NCBI GenBank assembly: GCA_028023455.1 | Contig: JAQFVV010006231.1 | Location: forward strand, 9,562,036 to 9,626,035 | Direction of reading: 5' to 3' | Length of the DNA: 64,000 bases | Origin: Epiperipatus broadwayi | Taxonomy: Eukaryota; Onychophora; Udeonychophora; Euonychophora; Peripatidae | Shown: piece after piece, positions 1 through 11,941 of the stretch | Layout: the number at the start of each line of letters is the position of its first letter | How positions within the stretch are numbered: the first letter of the stretch is position 1 | Notes under the pieces: model-generated | What the model was told of the DNA's origin: nothing | Database searches by the model: none | What the model saw: only the letters and a program-made list of their open reading frames with translations | Translations under genes and position numbers: made by a program

Positions 1-1745
1 ATTTATGATGAAAAGAAAGAATATGAAACTACATAAAAATTACGCATTAAGAATTGAATATCTTGAATTTTGTAAAATGGTGTGAAAAAAAAATGATAAC
101 GATATCAGAAAGTACGACTGTTAACTAACAAGGAAAGTTATAAAGTAAAATAAAAATCACAAGAGTGTAAACAACATTTTAGTAGGAAACTTATTTCTGC
201 AATAAAAAATAAAAAGATAACAATTACTAAGAAGAGAGATGACAATATGTAGTTCTATCAAGAATTGTATAGCAATAAAAACAAGGAAAAGTACTTTTTA
301 CAATTACTATATCTTTCTGAATTGTCCAGAATTTTAAATAAAAAAATGAGACATGCAATTAAATTTCTGAAGAAGAAAAAAGCTCCAGATAATGATGGAA
401 TTTTAATCAATATCTTAAAAGAAACAGGTGAAGAAATAGAACATTTTTTAACAAAGTTAGATACCAAATGTCCAAATGATGAAGATACCAGATGATTGGA
501 AGAATGCAGTATTAATATTAATATTTTAAAAAGGTAGTAAAAGAAGATATCAGAAATTACAGACTTATCAGTCTTTTATCACGTCTATACAAATTTTTTA
601 CCAAACTAATTATAACTTGTCTACATAAAACTTTGGATTTTAACATCTAAAAGAATAGTGCAGCAGAACATATCCAAGTATTGAGAGAAGTTATAGAAAG
701 GAACAATGAATATGAGTTGCGATTATGCTTTGTAGATAATGAAAAGGCATTTAATTCTATAAGCATTTCTTCAATGATTAATGCATTGGATCATCCAAGG
801 TGTAGACTGAGGATACTGCTATATTCTGAAGAATAGTTATAAAAATGCAACAGCAAGAATTAGATTACATAGTGATACTAAAAAGACTAATACTGAAAAT
901 GGTGAATGACAGGGTGACTATATTTCCAAAACTTTTTATAGTTTTGCAAGAAGTAATTTTGTGAATTAAATCGGGAAGCTAATGGAGTAAAAGTAAATGA
1001 AGATTATTGAAGTCATATAAATTTTTCAGATGATGGTGTTTGAAAATAATGCTTTTAAAAGCTTCAGGAAATATTGCAAAGGTTAGCAGATAAAAGTAAG
1101 TGATTTTTTTTTGAAAGAAGAAAATAAAAATTGATAATGATCAGTTAGAAGAAGTTAACAAATACAAATACCTTGATCAGATTATTATTACAGATGGAAA
1201 TATAATGGATGAAATTAATCATAGAATTAAGCTTGATTTGGAGTGCTTTTGGTAGAAATAACTTAATATTAAAAGAAAATATGTTCATATATTTGAAAAG
1301 AAAGATTTTTAATAAATATGTGTTAGCAATTCTTACTTATGAATCTGAGACTTGGACACTTAATAAAAGAGCAATACAGAGACTTCTTATCACTCAAAAA
1401 AGTATGGAGAGATGCATATTAGAAGTAACAAGAAAATATCAAAAACAAAATACATGAGTAAGGGAAGAAACAGATGTTAGTGACATCATTGAAAGATTTA
1501 AGACACTGAAGTGGAGTTGGACTGGAAATATTGCTAAAAGAGATGATAATAGATGGACAGTTGAAATCTTAATTTAGTTTCAAGGAGATTGTAAAAGACC
1601 TAGAAAGAGACCACATGTAAAATGGATTGATGAAATAAAAATATGTGCTGGTGTGATGTGGAGAAGAGAGGCTAAAGATTGAAGATGGATTGAACTTGCA
1701 GTGACCTTCATCCTGCAATGGATCAATAATGGTTGAAAATGGTAA
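1..1745 (+). pseudogene. RTE-type LINE relic, old, truncated by the window edge
   Basis: Remnant of the RTE family whose best copy lies at 53889-57197. In broken frames it shows the linker after the endonuclease (RIEYLEF at about 50-70), an RT finger motif (APDNDGI at about 381-401), an eroded DYEKAFDS region (about 735-760) and the C-terminal region (TYESETWTLNKRAIQRLL, about 1335-1390). It ends with the family's usual close, TFILQWINNG, near 1735. Many stops, frameshifts and internal deletions make it the most decayed of the four copies. The 5' part, including the endonuclease, is outside the window. Only a 76-residue and an 82-residue open piece remain. It is surely non-functional; the exact 3' boundary is approximate because the TGA-repeat tail is not preserved. 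Confidence 0.9.
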
Positions 1746-3379
1746 TGATTATATCTTAGCATAGTATTTATTAGAAGAATATGTTATTTCTAAAAAAAAC
1801 ATCAGTAAAGTACTTGTACCATAACTCTAAATATTTTCAGCCAGCTTTCCAAAGAGATTATTTTTAGTATTTTAGATTTAATCTAACATAGATTAAACCA
1901 AATAAGACAATGGTTTGAAGTTATTTCTAGGTAGAATGGGATAGGATTATGTTTTAGTTCATTGTTGCAAAAGATCATATTCAGATTAAAAATGCTTCCT
2001 TACTTTTTAAATGAAAAGTTGAGCATAATATTTGGAAGATTAGGATTAATAACTCCAATCTCTGAAAAAGATTTTTAAACTTTCCATATTCTTGTTAAAA
2101 AACTTTCCTATTCTATATTACTCACTTCTATGAAATCAAAGCAATATCATAAACGTAGACAACTGAAACACTTTGTAACTACTATGATTATCATTTAATG
2201 CTTCTTGAGTTTTTCTATTAGGGACGAAGACCATTTTTCCAGAATCTATAGTTAGATCAATAAAAATAGCACTAGTTTTTAATTTATTTTGAAAATTTAT
2301 TTCACTTAGAATTATTAAAGATAAAACTTGTTCTCAACAACTTCTTCCTGGCTTAACTTTAACTTGCTCTATAAAAAAATTACTCAATTATTAATAAAAT
2401 TGTTAATATGTAACCATATGGCTTATAAAGAACACATAATAATGACACTGGGTAATAACTTTTGGAATTATTGTTAGGTTTATTTGATTTTAAGATTGCT
2501 ATAATTTTTCTTTTGATAATCGATGCATAATGATAATTATATCAATCTTCAATATATACAAAAAGCAAGGAAAAAAAGATTTTTATATGACAATTTCAGC
2601 TTGTAAGTATACCAACACCTATGATATGATTGTGGCAAAAAAATAATAATTGTAATTTCACTCCAGCTAAAACTGAGAGCTAGAAATATGATTAAAAGAT
2701 TTCATTAAATATTTATAATATATTCTTAAAAATCACTGAAAACAAAGTTTAAGTATACTACTAAACTCCACCATTTATTGGCAAGACTAATTACATTCAT
2801 ATCGTTTTTTTTTAAATCCAATATGATTAGTTTTAATAATTGATGATACGATTTATTTGGTTACTTTAAATGTTAGTCAGTGAGTGATTTGTTCATATAA
2901 TTGTGAGTTTAGAGTTAGTATAGTTAGTTTACCATATATGTTCTAATAATTTTAATAATCCCATAAGTAAACAATAGCCAGTAAATATGCGCTAAGAATA
3001 TAATTTTTTCAAGGAGCATCCATTACTCTGCTTTGTACAACATAATACATGACAATTCAAAAAACATAAATCTCTTTTCTGTCTGAATATAATATTAGTA
3101 ATATAAATGTTTGGACATTTATACAGAAAAAGTAACCATATACTTTTTTTATCTAAACATTTTTATTTATTCTTAGCATGCTTTCCATATATTACATATC
3201 ATATTCACAGCTCATTCATTTCTTTAATGTTCACAGTTAATAAATATATTTGATAGCTTTGTTCATTATTTAAATTTGTTGTTTCATTGTTCAGAAATAT
3301 TTAAATTTCTTCACCTCCCACTTCTTTGATAGGGATATGTTAGTCTCTTCTTTTCTATTTATGGAAATTCAATTTTTAG
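1746..3379. other. AT-rich DNA, no gene seen
   Basis: No recognisable coding sequence, RNA gene or clear repeat. Short A and T runs only. Confidence 0.6.
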
Positions 3380-4231
3380 CTATTGACCAAGTCTTTTAAA
3401 TGTTTCATTTTCTGTTCTCCCTTTCAATACACACAATTTCAGCCTTTTCAGATCAGATTTTAAATATAGAGGAATATTTGAGCTCTTCATGGCCCTGTTA
3501 TATAAATATTTAAGCTGGGTCAGTCTTACTGATAGATTGGCTTTCAATTTCTCATAATATGCTGCTTTGCAACTGATTTGATCGCATTTAATTTTATAGA
3601 CAATCTGGTGGGTTGATTCTATGGGTAGTTTATCTTTAGAATTGTTGAGGAAATTGTTTAATGAAGGGGGAGAATGAAAACTTATGTTGTATTTTAGTTT
3701 TTGAGATACTTTTGGGATGTATGGAAGACTTATCCATTTTTTATTCTCTAATTTGAGACTGTACAAGTTTATTTAATTTTTTTTTTTTATAGAAAATGTC
3801 AATTGTTAATAATTTTGTTTCTATTATATCCCAAATTTTGTAAATCTTCAATATATATCTCAATATTTTTTTTTTCTGTCTGTCCAGAGTTTGCATAGTC
3901 TTAAATTACTATATAGAAATCCTTTGAGATCAGCATATTTGTGAGCCATGAGTGTTTGTGACTTAGGATGAATCGCTTTTCTTATGTTTAATGGTTTTGA
4001 TACCATTTTATAGTTTAAGGTGTCAGGTTGCCTCTGAATGTGTAGATCCAGAAATTTAATACCATGGTTTTTGTATGCTTTTCCAATAGTCCAATCTAAA
4101 GAGAACATCCATTCTAATTTTTGATGAATTTTTAAAGTACCTTGTGTTTCAGTTATACAGAATAAAATGTCATCTACATATCTAACATGTAATATGTTAG
4201 ACATCAGATCCAGGAATTTTGAAATGATCAT
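3380..4231 (-). pseudogene. Penelope-like retroelement relic (RT plus eroded GIY-YIG region)
   Basis: Two minus-strand reading pieces belong to one broken polyprotein. The upstream piece (4231-3860, 123 residues) carries the RT catalytic motif RYVDDILF at residues 17-24, followed by KNHGIKFLDLHIQR (residues 54-67) and KPLNIRKAIHPKSQ. This is the order found in Penelope-like RTs (YVDD, then I.FLDL, then a KPT..YLH..S.HP-like stretch). The downstream piece (3766-3380, 128 residues) has LPYIPKVSQKL, then KDKLPIESTHQIVYKIKC. These match the linker and start of the Penelope GIY-YIG endonuclease, where VYKI is followed by C..C..YIG; here the YIG has become AYYEK, so the nuclease would be dead. Between the pieces, about 90 bp with a T-run switches frame. 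The N-terminal half of the RT is missing. The assignment rests on motif order. Other YVDD RTs are possible, but the VYKI/linker combination argues for Penelope. Confidence 0.8.
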
Positions 4232-5239
4232 ATATTCATATTAATAAGCTTATTAAAAGATTTGAGATATTATTATAATATCAAAAAACATTATACATAT
4301 TCAGAGAAAATGATATAAGTACAAATTTTTTGATTTAACAGTAGCTAAATTTACATTGCAATTATAAAAGCATTACCTAAATTATATATTAAGGAAAACA
4401 TTCATGGAGCAAATTCATCCTAACAGTTATATTCTGAACAGTAGCTTTATCATTATTTCTAAACCTCACATCTCCAAATCTTTTTTGTTATCTTGCTTTT
4501 CTTTCTAAACACTAGTATCTATTCCCTTCAGTTCCAACATAATTCACTTTTCATTTAATGTATTCCAGATCATGTTCCTTTTTCATTTTCTTAAAAAATA
4601 ATTTACTTATTAGATTTATTTCCATACATATCAACATTTCTAATTTTGTTATTCCAATGCTTTTCCTCCTAAAAATATTAATTTTGGTTCCTCCTAATTA
4701 CAACAACCTCTAAACATCATTCTAATTACTTTGTTTACTTTTTCCTTATTACTTAAACAAATTTTTAAAATTTTAAATCTTAAACTCATTCAGTAACTTC
4801 TAACCCAATGACTACTAATATTTTTATCATTAATGTTTTAATTGTATTTAATTTCAATCAATACTTTCAATATAAGAATATGGAATAGATATTTAAATAA
4901 TATCAATTTAATAATAAAGAGAGGTATCATTATTCAACTTATGATAAATGTTTTCTAAATAACTAAATGAATTAAAAAAATTGGGGGCAATTCCTAAATT
5001 AAATAATTTCCTAGAATATAGTTAATTTTCATTGTGCTTGGTGAATAATTTGAATTCATTTCTATAGATGGTTTTGTAAACAAATGAAATTAAAAAAAAT
5101 CACATGACAATAACTCACAGCAACTTTGTTCCTTGTATATCAATGCTTCCCATTTACTGTTTATTTCAGTAATCAATAAATATTAGAAGAGAAAGCTTAT
5201 TAAATGCACAACTAAAGTTGTCTTATCCATATTTCTAGA
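4232..5239. other. AT-rich DNA, no gene seen
   Basis: Nothing recognisable. The missing upstream half of the Penelope element is not visible here, so that element is 5'-truncated or too decayed to read. Confidence 0.55.
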
Positions 5240-5640
5240 AAAGTTTCTGGCTTTTGGCCTTTGTTAGTGAGGAAATTTAGACCTGGTTTTATGCATCCAA
5301 ATCTTGTTGGATCTAATGCATCTTTCATTCAGCAGCCACCTTTCTTTTATAATTATTTAATAATTATATGTAGTTTGTCAATTTGGAAAGGGGAGAAAGA
5401 AAAAATGGCTGCTGGATGTATTAAATCTAAAAAAAATTCCAGTGCAAAGATTCAGATCTAAATTCCTCAATAATGAAGACCATAAGTCAGAAACTAATCT
5501 GGTGATATGGATAAAATAGCCCTGGAAGTGGATTTAATTATTGATTATGCACTAGGCTGCAGTACCAGATTAAAATGAATAGAGTTGCTCTTGAATTAAA
5601 TAAAGTGAGTATTAATATAAACTCACTTGCCCCCATTTAG
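5240..5640 (+). repeat. Dispersed repeat family A, copy 1
   Basis: Shares blocks with 13905-14060 (inverted), 38096-38400 and 53316-53750. The shared blocks are a CAGCAGCCACCTTT segment (5332-5345), a GGCTGCTGGAT / GATTCAGATCTAA segment (5407-5462) and a CCTCAATAATGAAGACCATA segment followed by CTAATCTGG (5466-5505). No open frame looks coding. The terminal inverted repeats seen in the 53-kb copy are not recognisable here, so the ends are approximate. Confidence 0.5.
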
Positions 5641-5670
5641 ACAGACTTTTTCTAAGCAATATATGTTGTT

Positions 5671-6359
5671 GCATTGTGGTGAAACTTTTCCATATAAAAA
5701 TTTATATAGGCAACGCGCTTTCAGAGTTTTGTTATTCCATAATCATAGCCTCTTTAGATTATCAATGTCATTATATGCAAATGTATGTAAAACTATTTTT
5801 TATATTATCCATTTTCTGGAAATGGCAAAACAAGTGTCTTTTATATTTATAGAGTTGATGTCACTAGTAATAAAACAAGCTTCCTTGATTTTTCTCTTGA
5901 TGTCATTCCTCTCTGCACATAATATATCAGGCTTGGAGGGTTCAAATCTGATCTGTGTTTGAGCTCTTGCTGATAGTCAACAAGAGCTCAACCACAGATT
6001 TGAACTCTCCAAGGATGATATATTATGCACAGAGTCAAGGTGGTTTCATTTTTGCTGACTATCAGCAAGAGCTCAACCACAGATTTGAACCCTCCAAGGC
6101 CGATATATTATGCACAGAGAGGACTTACATCAAGAGAAAAATCAAGGAAGCTTGTTTTATTACCAGTGACATCAACTCAATAAATAGAAAAGACACTTGT
6201 TTTGCCATTTCCAGAAAATGGATAATATAAAAAATAGTTTTGCATACATTTGCATATAATGACGATGATAATCTAAAGAGGGTATGATTATGGAGTAACA
6301 AAACTCTGAAAGCGCTAAACCTACATAAATTGTTATATAGAAAAGTATCACCGCGTAAT
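5671..6359. repeat. Large fold-back repeat (palindrome, arms about 300 bp)
   Basis: Left arm 5671-5978 and right arm 6057-6359 are reverse complements with few differences. For example, GCGCTTTCAGAGTTTTGTTA (5715 on) matches TAACAAAACTCTGAAAGCGC (6297 on) inverted. The 78-bp centre contains a further direct copy of an arm segment (AGAGCTCAACCACAGATTTG at about 5983), so this segment is present three times. Transcribed RNA would fold into a very long hairpin. No transposase is present. It could be a fold-back or MITE-type element or an inverted duplication. A short open frame in the left arm is a by-product of the repeat. Confidence 0.9.
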
Positions 6360-9289
6360 TACAAAGTAATGGTGAAGTAAAATATTTATCACATAGACAT
6401 AGAAAAAAGTGAGAAAATAACATTAAAAAATCCGAATGGTAAGAAAAGAAACAAATTAATATCAAAATAAAAAATTCAGATAATGGATAAGTAGTTTTCA
6501 AATTTCCATTTTTAATTTTTAATTAACATCTTTTAATTTTACTGAATATAATTTGGTTATTGAATTAGTAGACTGTGAAATTAATTATATATATATATAT
6601 GCAATGGGATATTAATACCAAATATAATTTGTAAAAACGTAAAAACTAAATAATACTTAAAAGGATAAACAGAATAATTAAAAAGCAGCTGGCAAAAAAA
6701 TAGTGTAAATGCGATTTTTAAAAAAGCTATATTTAAAATAGTGGACTTTAAAACGAAAGCATAGTATACCTAATGAAATATTACATTCAGAAGATAATAC
6801 GTCTAAACAATAATTGAAATGCGTGTTTTAAATGTAGAAATTCATTGTAATCGAAGTTTAAAAAAGGTCTTGCTTTGACAAGATGATTTAAATTAAGCCA
6901 ACATTTGCTTGAATGCAGTTTTAACTGTCGCTGTTAATTAAATTTTATACTTTTCCTTAGCAATGGTTAGAAATAGATTTAATTGATATTGCATTCTATA
7001 GAGACTGCTCCGTCTTCCAAATGGTTTTAAATGAATTTTAACATTCTTGTCACACAGACAATAAGTTTTGCTGCTAGTAAGCAGGAAAAAATATCACAAG
7101 ATATAAATTAGATCAAAATATTCGTCTGATTAATAAAATATATTGTTAACAAAACAGCAAAAAGTTTAGTATAAAAAATGCGAAAGATCAGTTGCTTATT
7201 GAATTTACAAATAGTATTTAAAAACAAGAAAAAGACGTACTTAAATACATTAAACTTTGTCTTTTTTTTTTTTTTAAAAAAAAAAATTAAATATGTGGTT
7301 TCTTTTAATTTAGAATGAAATGAATTCCAATATAAGTTTAAAATAAACAAATCAAATAAGATATAGTGAATTTTATTCATTATCATTTTAAATTTTCGAC
7401 AGAATAGTTATCAGATGTTATGTTCCTAGATATTTTCTCTCACAGCCAAATCTTAAATTCTTCTACCCATTCTAAATGAGGAAGTTTCTAAGATATTTTA
7501 ATCTTCCCGGTTAATTCACGCGTGACCTTCATTCCTGTGATGACACATTAAATAATTTCAATTTTTGTCAATAAATTTTGTTTCAGTTCTTAATATATGA
7601 GTTACATATATATAATAGTATATGGGTATTACCGTTTTAGAAAACTTTTGCTAAGAGTTAACAGAAAACTTGTAGAAAACTACTATCCTCTTTGCTAGAA
7701 AGAGATATTTCTTACTAAAAGAAGTTTCTCAACAGATCATTTAACAAATAGACATATATAAAGAAATCTTTAATCATTATAATGAAATCTGTCAAGATCT
7801 ATTTAGGCAAAGATTTCAAGTCCAATGTTTGAAAATATCTGAAAATTTTACATCAAGTTTATTAGTCCACCAGTGCACTAAACTATACTTTACTGTTTTT
7901 AATGATACCAATGTAAAATTGCTATTTATTAGGGATATGCAAATAAAAAATATAAATTTGTAATAACTACTATATAAATCTTTGTACCATATCTCTTATG
8001 AGCATTTGCATTTTGCCAAATTTTAATTTCCACTGTAAATACAAACAATAACACAGATACCACAATAAATAGATTCTAAGTACATCTTTACATCAATTTG
8101 CAATCACAATTTGCTTTCCTAAATTGATAACCCATCAATGTTTCACATCCAAAATTAGTAATTATAAAGCTTTTATATAATAAAAATGTAATTTATTATC
8201 ATACATTCAAAATATACTATGAATTTTAATTTTTTTTTTTTTAACAAAATAGCAAACATACATACTGCTGTATATTATGTTAAAAATAATAATATAAATG
8301 CATTCATATGATCACCAAGATTCATATACTAATATCAAAAACATTAACATGATTATAAATACAGCAGTATATTGTAGTTATACAATTTATTGAATTATTT
8401 TTAATATTTAATTGCTATAATTTTCCAGAATGAAAAACAAGTTGCTTTAAACAAGATTAAAATGATCTTATAATTATGATCATATTAAATGAGAACAAAA
8501 TAAATACTAAAATATATTTTAGCTAATATAATGTAAATTTTGTAGTTTTAGTTTATTTTTGATGCATCTTTATACTAAATAAAACTTCTAATTCTGTTAC
8601 TAATAATTATACATTTAACAATATAGAAGTTATATCGCTTTAAATAATAGTATTTAACATAGTTTAAATAAAAATAAAAGAAATAAAACATTTCCCGTAA
8701 TCTAATAATCACTTTTTATTTAACTTTTTCAATATAGTTTATTACATTATCAATATTTTTAGCACTTACATATTAAATAATTTTTTTTCATTGTTTACCA
8801 TGTTATTCACAATGAAAGTCATATTATTTTAAATGAATCGTGACTTAGATGTAATTATAAACATAAAAGAATAAAATGAGACAAATAATAAAATAAATTT
8901 CAGCTAACATGATATATATATTTTGGTTATTTTTTTACTACATAAAATTTTATTTTTTCTGTAAACTAATATTTTTTTTTACTGTGAAAACGGCTTTGAA
9001 TAACAGTGACATTCTATTATAATTACGAACATAGTTCTGCTAAGTAGAAACAAAAGAACTAGATTATAGCTAACACAACAATGCATTTTCTAATTTATTT
9101 TTAGAACATTTATTAAGTGATCAATATTTTTTGAAATTTTTAGTTTTTTAAAACTTTTTTGTCAACTAATTATCATGTTATCATATAAAAAGTGATATTT
9201 CCTTGATAACATTGTAATGCTGTTGTAATTCAGAACATACCTAGCTTACATTAAAATATGGTCAAATACAACCCAAAGATATCCAGCTT
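6360..9289. other. AT-rich DNA with simple repeats, no gene seen
   Basis: Contains a short (TA)n near 6583-6600 and a T-run/A-run palindrome at 7261-7286. The stretch 6600-7560 retains noticeably more CpG than its surroundings, ending with a GC-richer patch (CCCGGTTAATTCACGCGTG, 7507-7525). No coding frame could be supported. Confidence 0.5.
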
Positions 9290-9495
9290 GAATAATATAA
9301 GCCTTTTATAAACAAGTAAAAAACACAATATAATGTTACATATATAAAACTAGTTAACAAAACACCAACGACTATAGTTACAAAGAATATTTAGAATAAT
9401 ATAAGCCTTTTATAAACAAGTAAAAAACACTATAATGTTACATATATAAAACTAGTTAACAAAACATCAACGACTATAGTTACAATGAATATTTA
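9290..9495. repeat. Tandem duplication, 104-bp period, two copies
   Basis: The segment starting AATAATATAAGCCTTTTATA at 9291 recurs at 9395 and continues through AACGACTATAGTTACAA in both copies, with only a few differences, including a 4-bp indel. A recent local duplication. Confidence 0.92.
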
Positions 9496-9620
9496 GAAGT
9501 TTTTCAAAGTAAGGGGCATAAATTTTTGATAAATAGCTATGATAAATATTTATATACAAAACATGCATATATACTGAGTTAAGATTGCATTTGTTACTGT
9601 TATTATATATAGTATAATGG

Positions 9621-9853
9621 ACTGACCCAATCATAGGGCATCAATTGTAATGAACTGCACTTGTGCAATAAAAAATAAACTAGCCCACTCGTTGGATGTC
9701 AATTGTAATGGACTGGATTATGATGCTACACTCTTAATTAGTGATCCCATAGATTTGGGCAGCAATTGTGATAAAATGCATCTATGCATGAGAAGATAAA
9801 TTTTAAGCATGAGTAAAATATGGTCCAATCATTGATTGCAATTGTAATATTAC
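9621..9853. repeat. Diverged minisatellite, about four units of 60-80 bp
   Basis: Units begin near 9621, 9679, 9741 and 9820. Each has a CCCA/TCCAATC-like head followed 10-15 bp later by a CAATTGTAAT or CAATTGTGAT core. Units differ at many positions, so the array is old. Confidence 0.65.
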
Positions 9854-11844
9854 CTATCCGACTAGCTGTACATAAAGTATGCATAGATACCAAAGAGGGA
9901 TGAAATATTAATTGATTTATTCTCAGGGTTTAACATGACCAGTGAGATTTAATTACTCACCAAAATATAAATTGGAAGCAAAGGGAATTTTATTGAATCC
10001 AACCTATATTTTCAGATGGAGGATTATATGCAAAACAATATATTAATTAATTGTGGCTTATGCAAGCAATTATAAAATTGAATATTGGCAAAACATAAAA
10101 ATTATTATATAAGTAAGTCTTAGCCTCAAGCATTGCATAATGACCTTGGTACTGAAAAGAGAAAAATAAATAAATAAATTTCAAATAAATAAAACAAATA
10201 GTATATTCTTTATTTTAATTGCGGTTTAACTTTCTTTTCAAATGGCAATAGTTACATTCAAACAACATACAATATCTGTTTGTTTTCTAAGTTTTCATTT
10301 TAATTCAATATTATTCAAATTCACAATGTTTGCTAACAACAGGCATGGATTGATGTTGAATAAGAACCATCTACTATTTAACATAAAAATACAATAGAAA
10401 ATATTAAAAATCATGATAGTTTCTTAAAATAACAGTTCAGAATCACACAGATACGTTCCTTAAAGTTAGATCACTTAACTTTACACAAAATTATCAGTAT
10501 TCTCTTCATACTGGGTTGGATATCTATATACCACATTTCTATTAAAACTATACTCCTCTTTTAAACTGCAAATAGAAACTCCTTAGATTTATTATCCACA
10601 ATAGGGCTTCTATTATGATCCCAAAACTTAATATCTTCTATTATATCATCAGTAATTCTAAGAATTCAATAAACATTTATCACTAGATTACATAACCCTT
10701 AGTATATGAAACTTCTATAAGTAAAAGATAAAAGAACAACTCCTAATCTCACATATGAAAAAATATGCATCTATAATAAAAATATAAAATGACTACAGCT
10801 TGATCTATCTTTTAAATGTATGCTATGAACTAATTTCTGAAGGAAAATATTAAAATGATTATATTAAATATTAATATAATACATTATGTGTACATTTATA
10901 TATGATTCTTACAAGAACAAATGACAATAAATTTAAATTCTAGCATTCATTGTGTACTACATATATAGTGTACATCTACAATGTATTTAAATTAAAAATG
11001 AGTGTTTTAATGACAAATTATATCTAATATATTATTATTTATGTCTTCGACTATTTCTTAGCTAACAAAAATGAAAAAATCTAAGGTATCTCTGAATTAT
11101 AGAGAATCTTTATTCAATTTCTTAGGCCCCATTACTAGCAATAATTTTGAAAAATTAATTAACAAAAAAAAAATAGTTGAAGATAGTTTTCAAGTTAGCT
11201 TTAAATTTTCCTTGTTTACAATTGGCCAAAATTTTGACAATAAAGACTGAAAAAATTATAAAACGCACATATATTCATTATTATTTTAGAAATCATTGTG
11301 ATTAAGGTCCACTATAAAGATGAATAGAACTTGATCAAACAATATGTTCCACTTCTATGGAATGTTTTTTTTCTATATTTATAAATTTGTAAGTCTTTGA
11401 AAGATTTGCAATAACCTAATCTATTTTGTTGTTTCATTGAGAAATTCTTCCTAATAAGAACTTTCACACAGTATTCTTAAATCTTGTTTAATTTTATATA
11501 ATGTATAATTGAAATACTAATTTTTCAGAACACATGTGACTTCTATATTTTCTATTTTATTCTACATGAGGAAAAAAAAATCAAACCAAAGTCAATAGGA
11601 CATGTGTTTCAGGTAACTAAACTGAATTTATTTTTGAAAATAATTGACCTCTCCCTTCAATGTAACAACAACATCAGTGTTTTTGTAATATAAAAAAATT
11701 GATGTATTTGATATTAAAGTTTGATATAACTTAACAGTATTGTTGCAATGAAGTTTATTAACAATAACTCATTAGCACATACAAAAAAGTTATATAATAT
11801 CCATTTTTTCATTAAAAAAACTGAATGAAAAATATCTAAAGATG

Positions 11845-11846
<2 letters not shown>
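9854..11846. other. AT-rich DNA, no gene seen
   Basis: No supported gene or repeat beyond short A/T runs. Confidence 0.55.
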
Positions 11847-11892
<46 letters not shown>

Positions 11893-11902
11893 TATATATA
11901 AA
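11847..11902. repeat. (AT)n microsatellite
   Basis: A near-pure AT dinucleotide run, interrupted once. A second, shorter run with the same flank (GATGTAATATATAT) follows at about 11911-11931, suggesting a small local duplication. Confidence 0.95.
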
Positions 11903-11941
11903 ATATAATTGATGTAATATATATATATATAAAATTAATTG

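Noticed and set aside
5627-5962. 111-residue frame with FSKQYMLLHCGETFPYKN, resembling a C2H2 zinc finger linker
   Set aside because: Most of it lies inside the arm of the large palindrome and the other arm shows the same DNA in inverted form; the paired cysteines and histidines are missing. It is taken as a by-product of the repeat.
9290-9853. Regularly spaced repeats considered as a CRISPR array
   Set aside because: Two near-identical 104-bp copies and diverged 60-80 bp units lack the short identical repeats and unique spacers of CRISPR, and the genome is animal.
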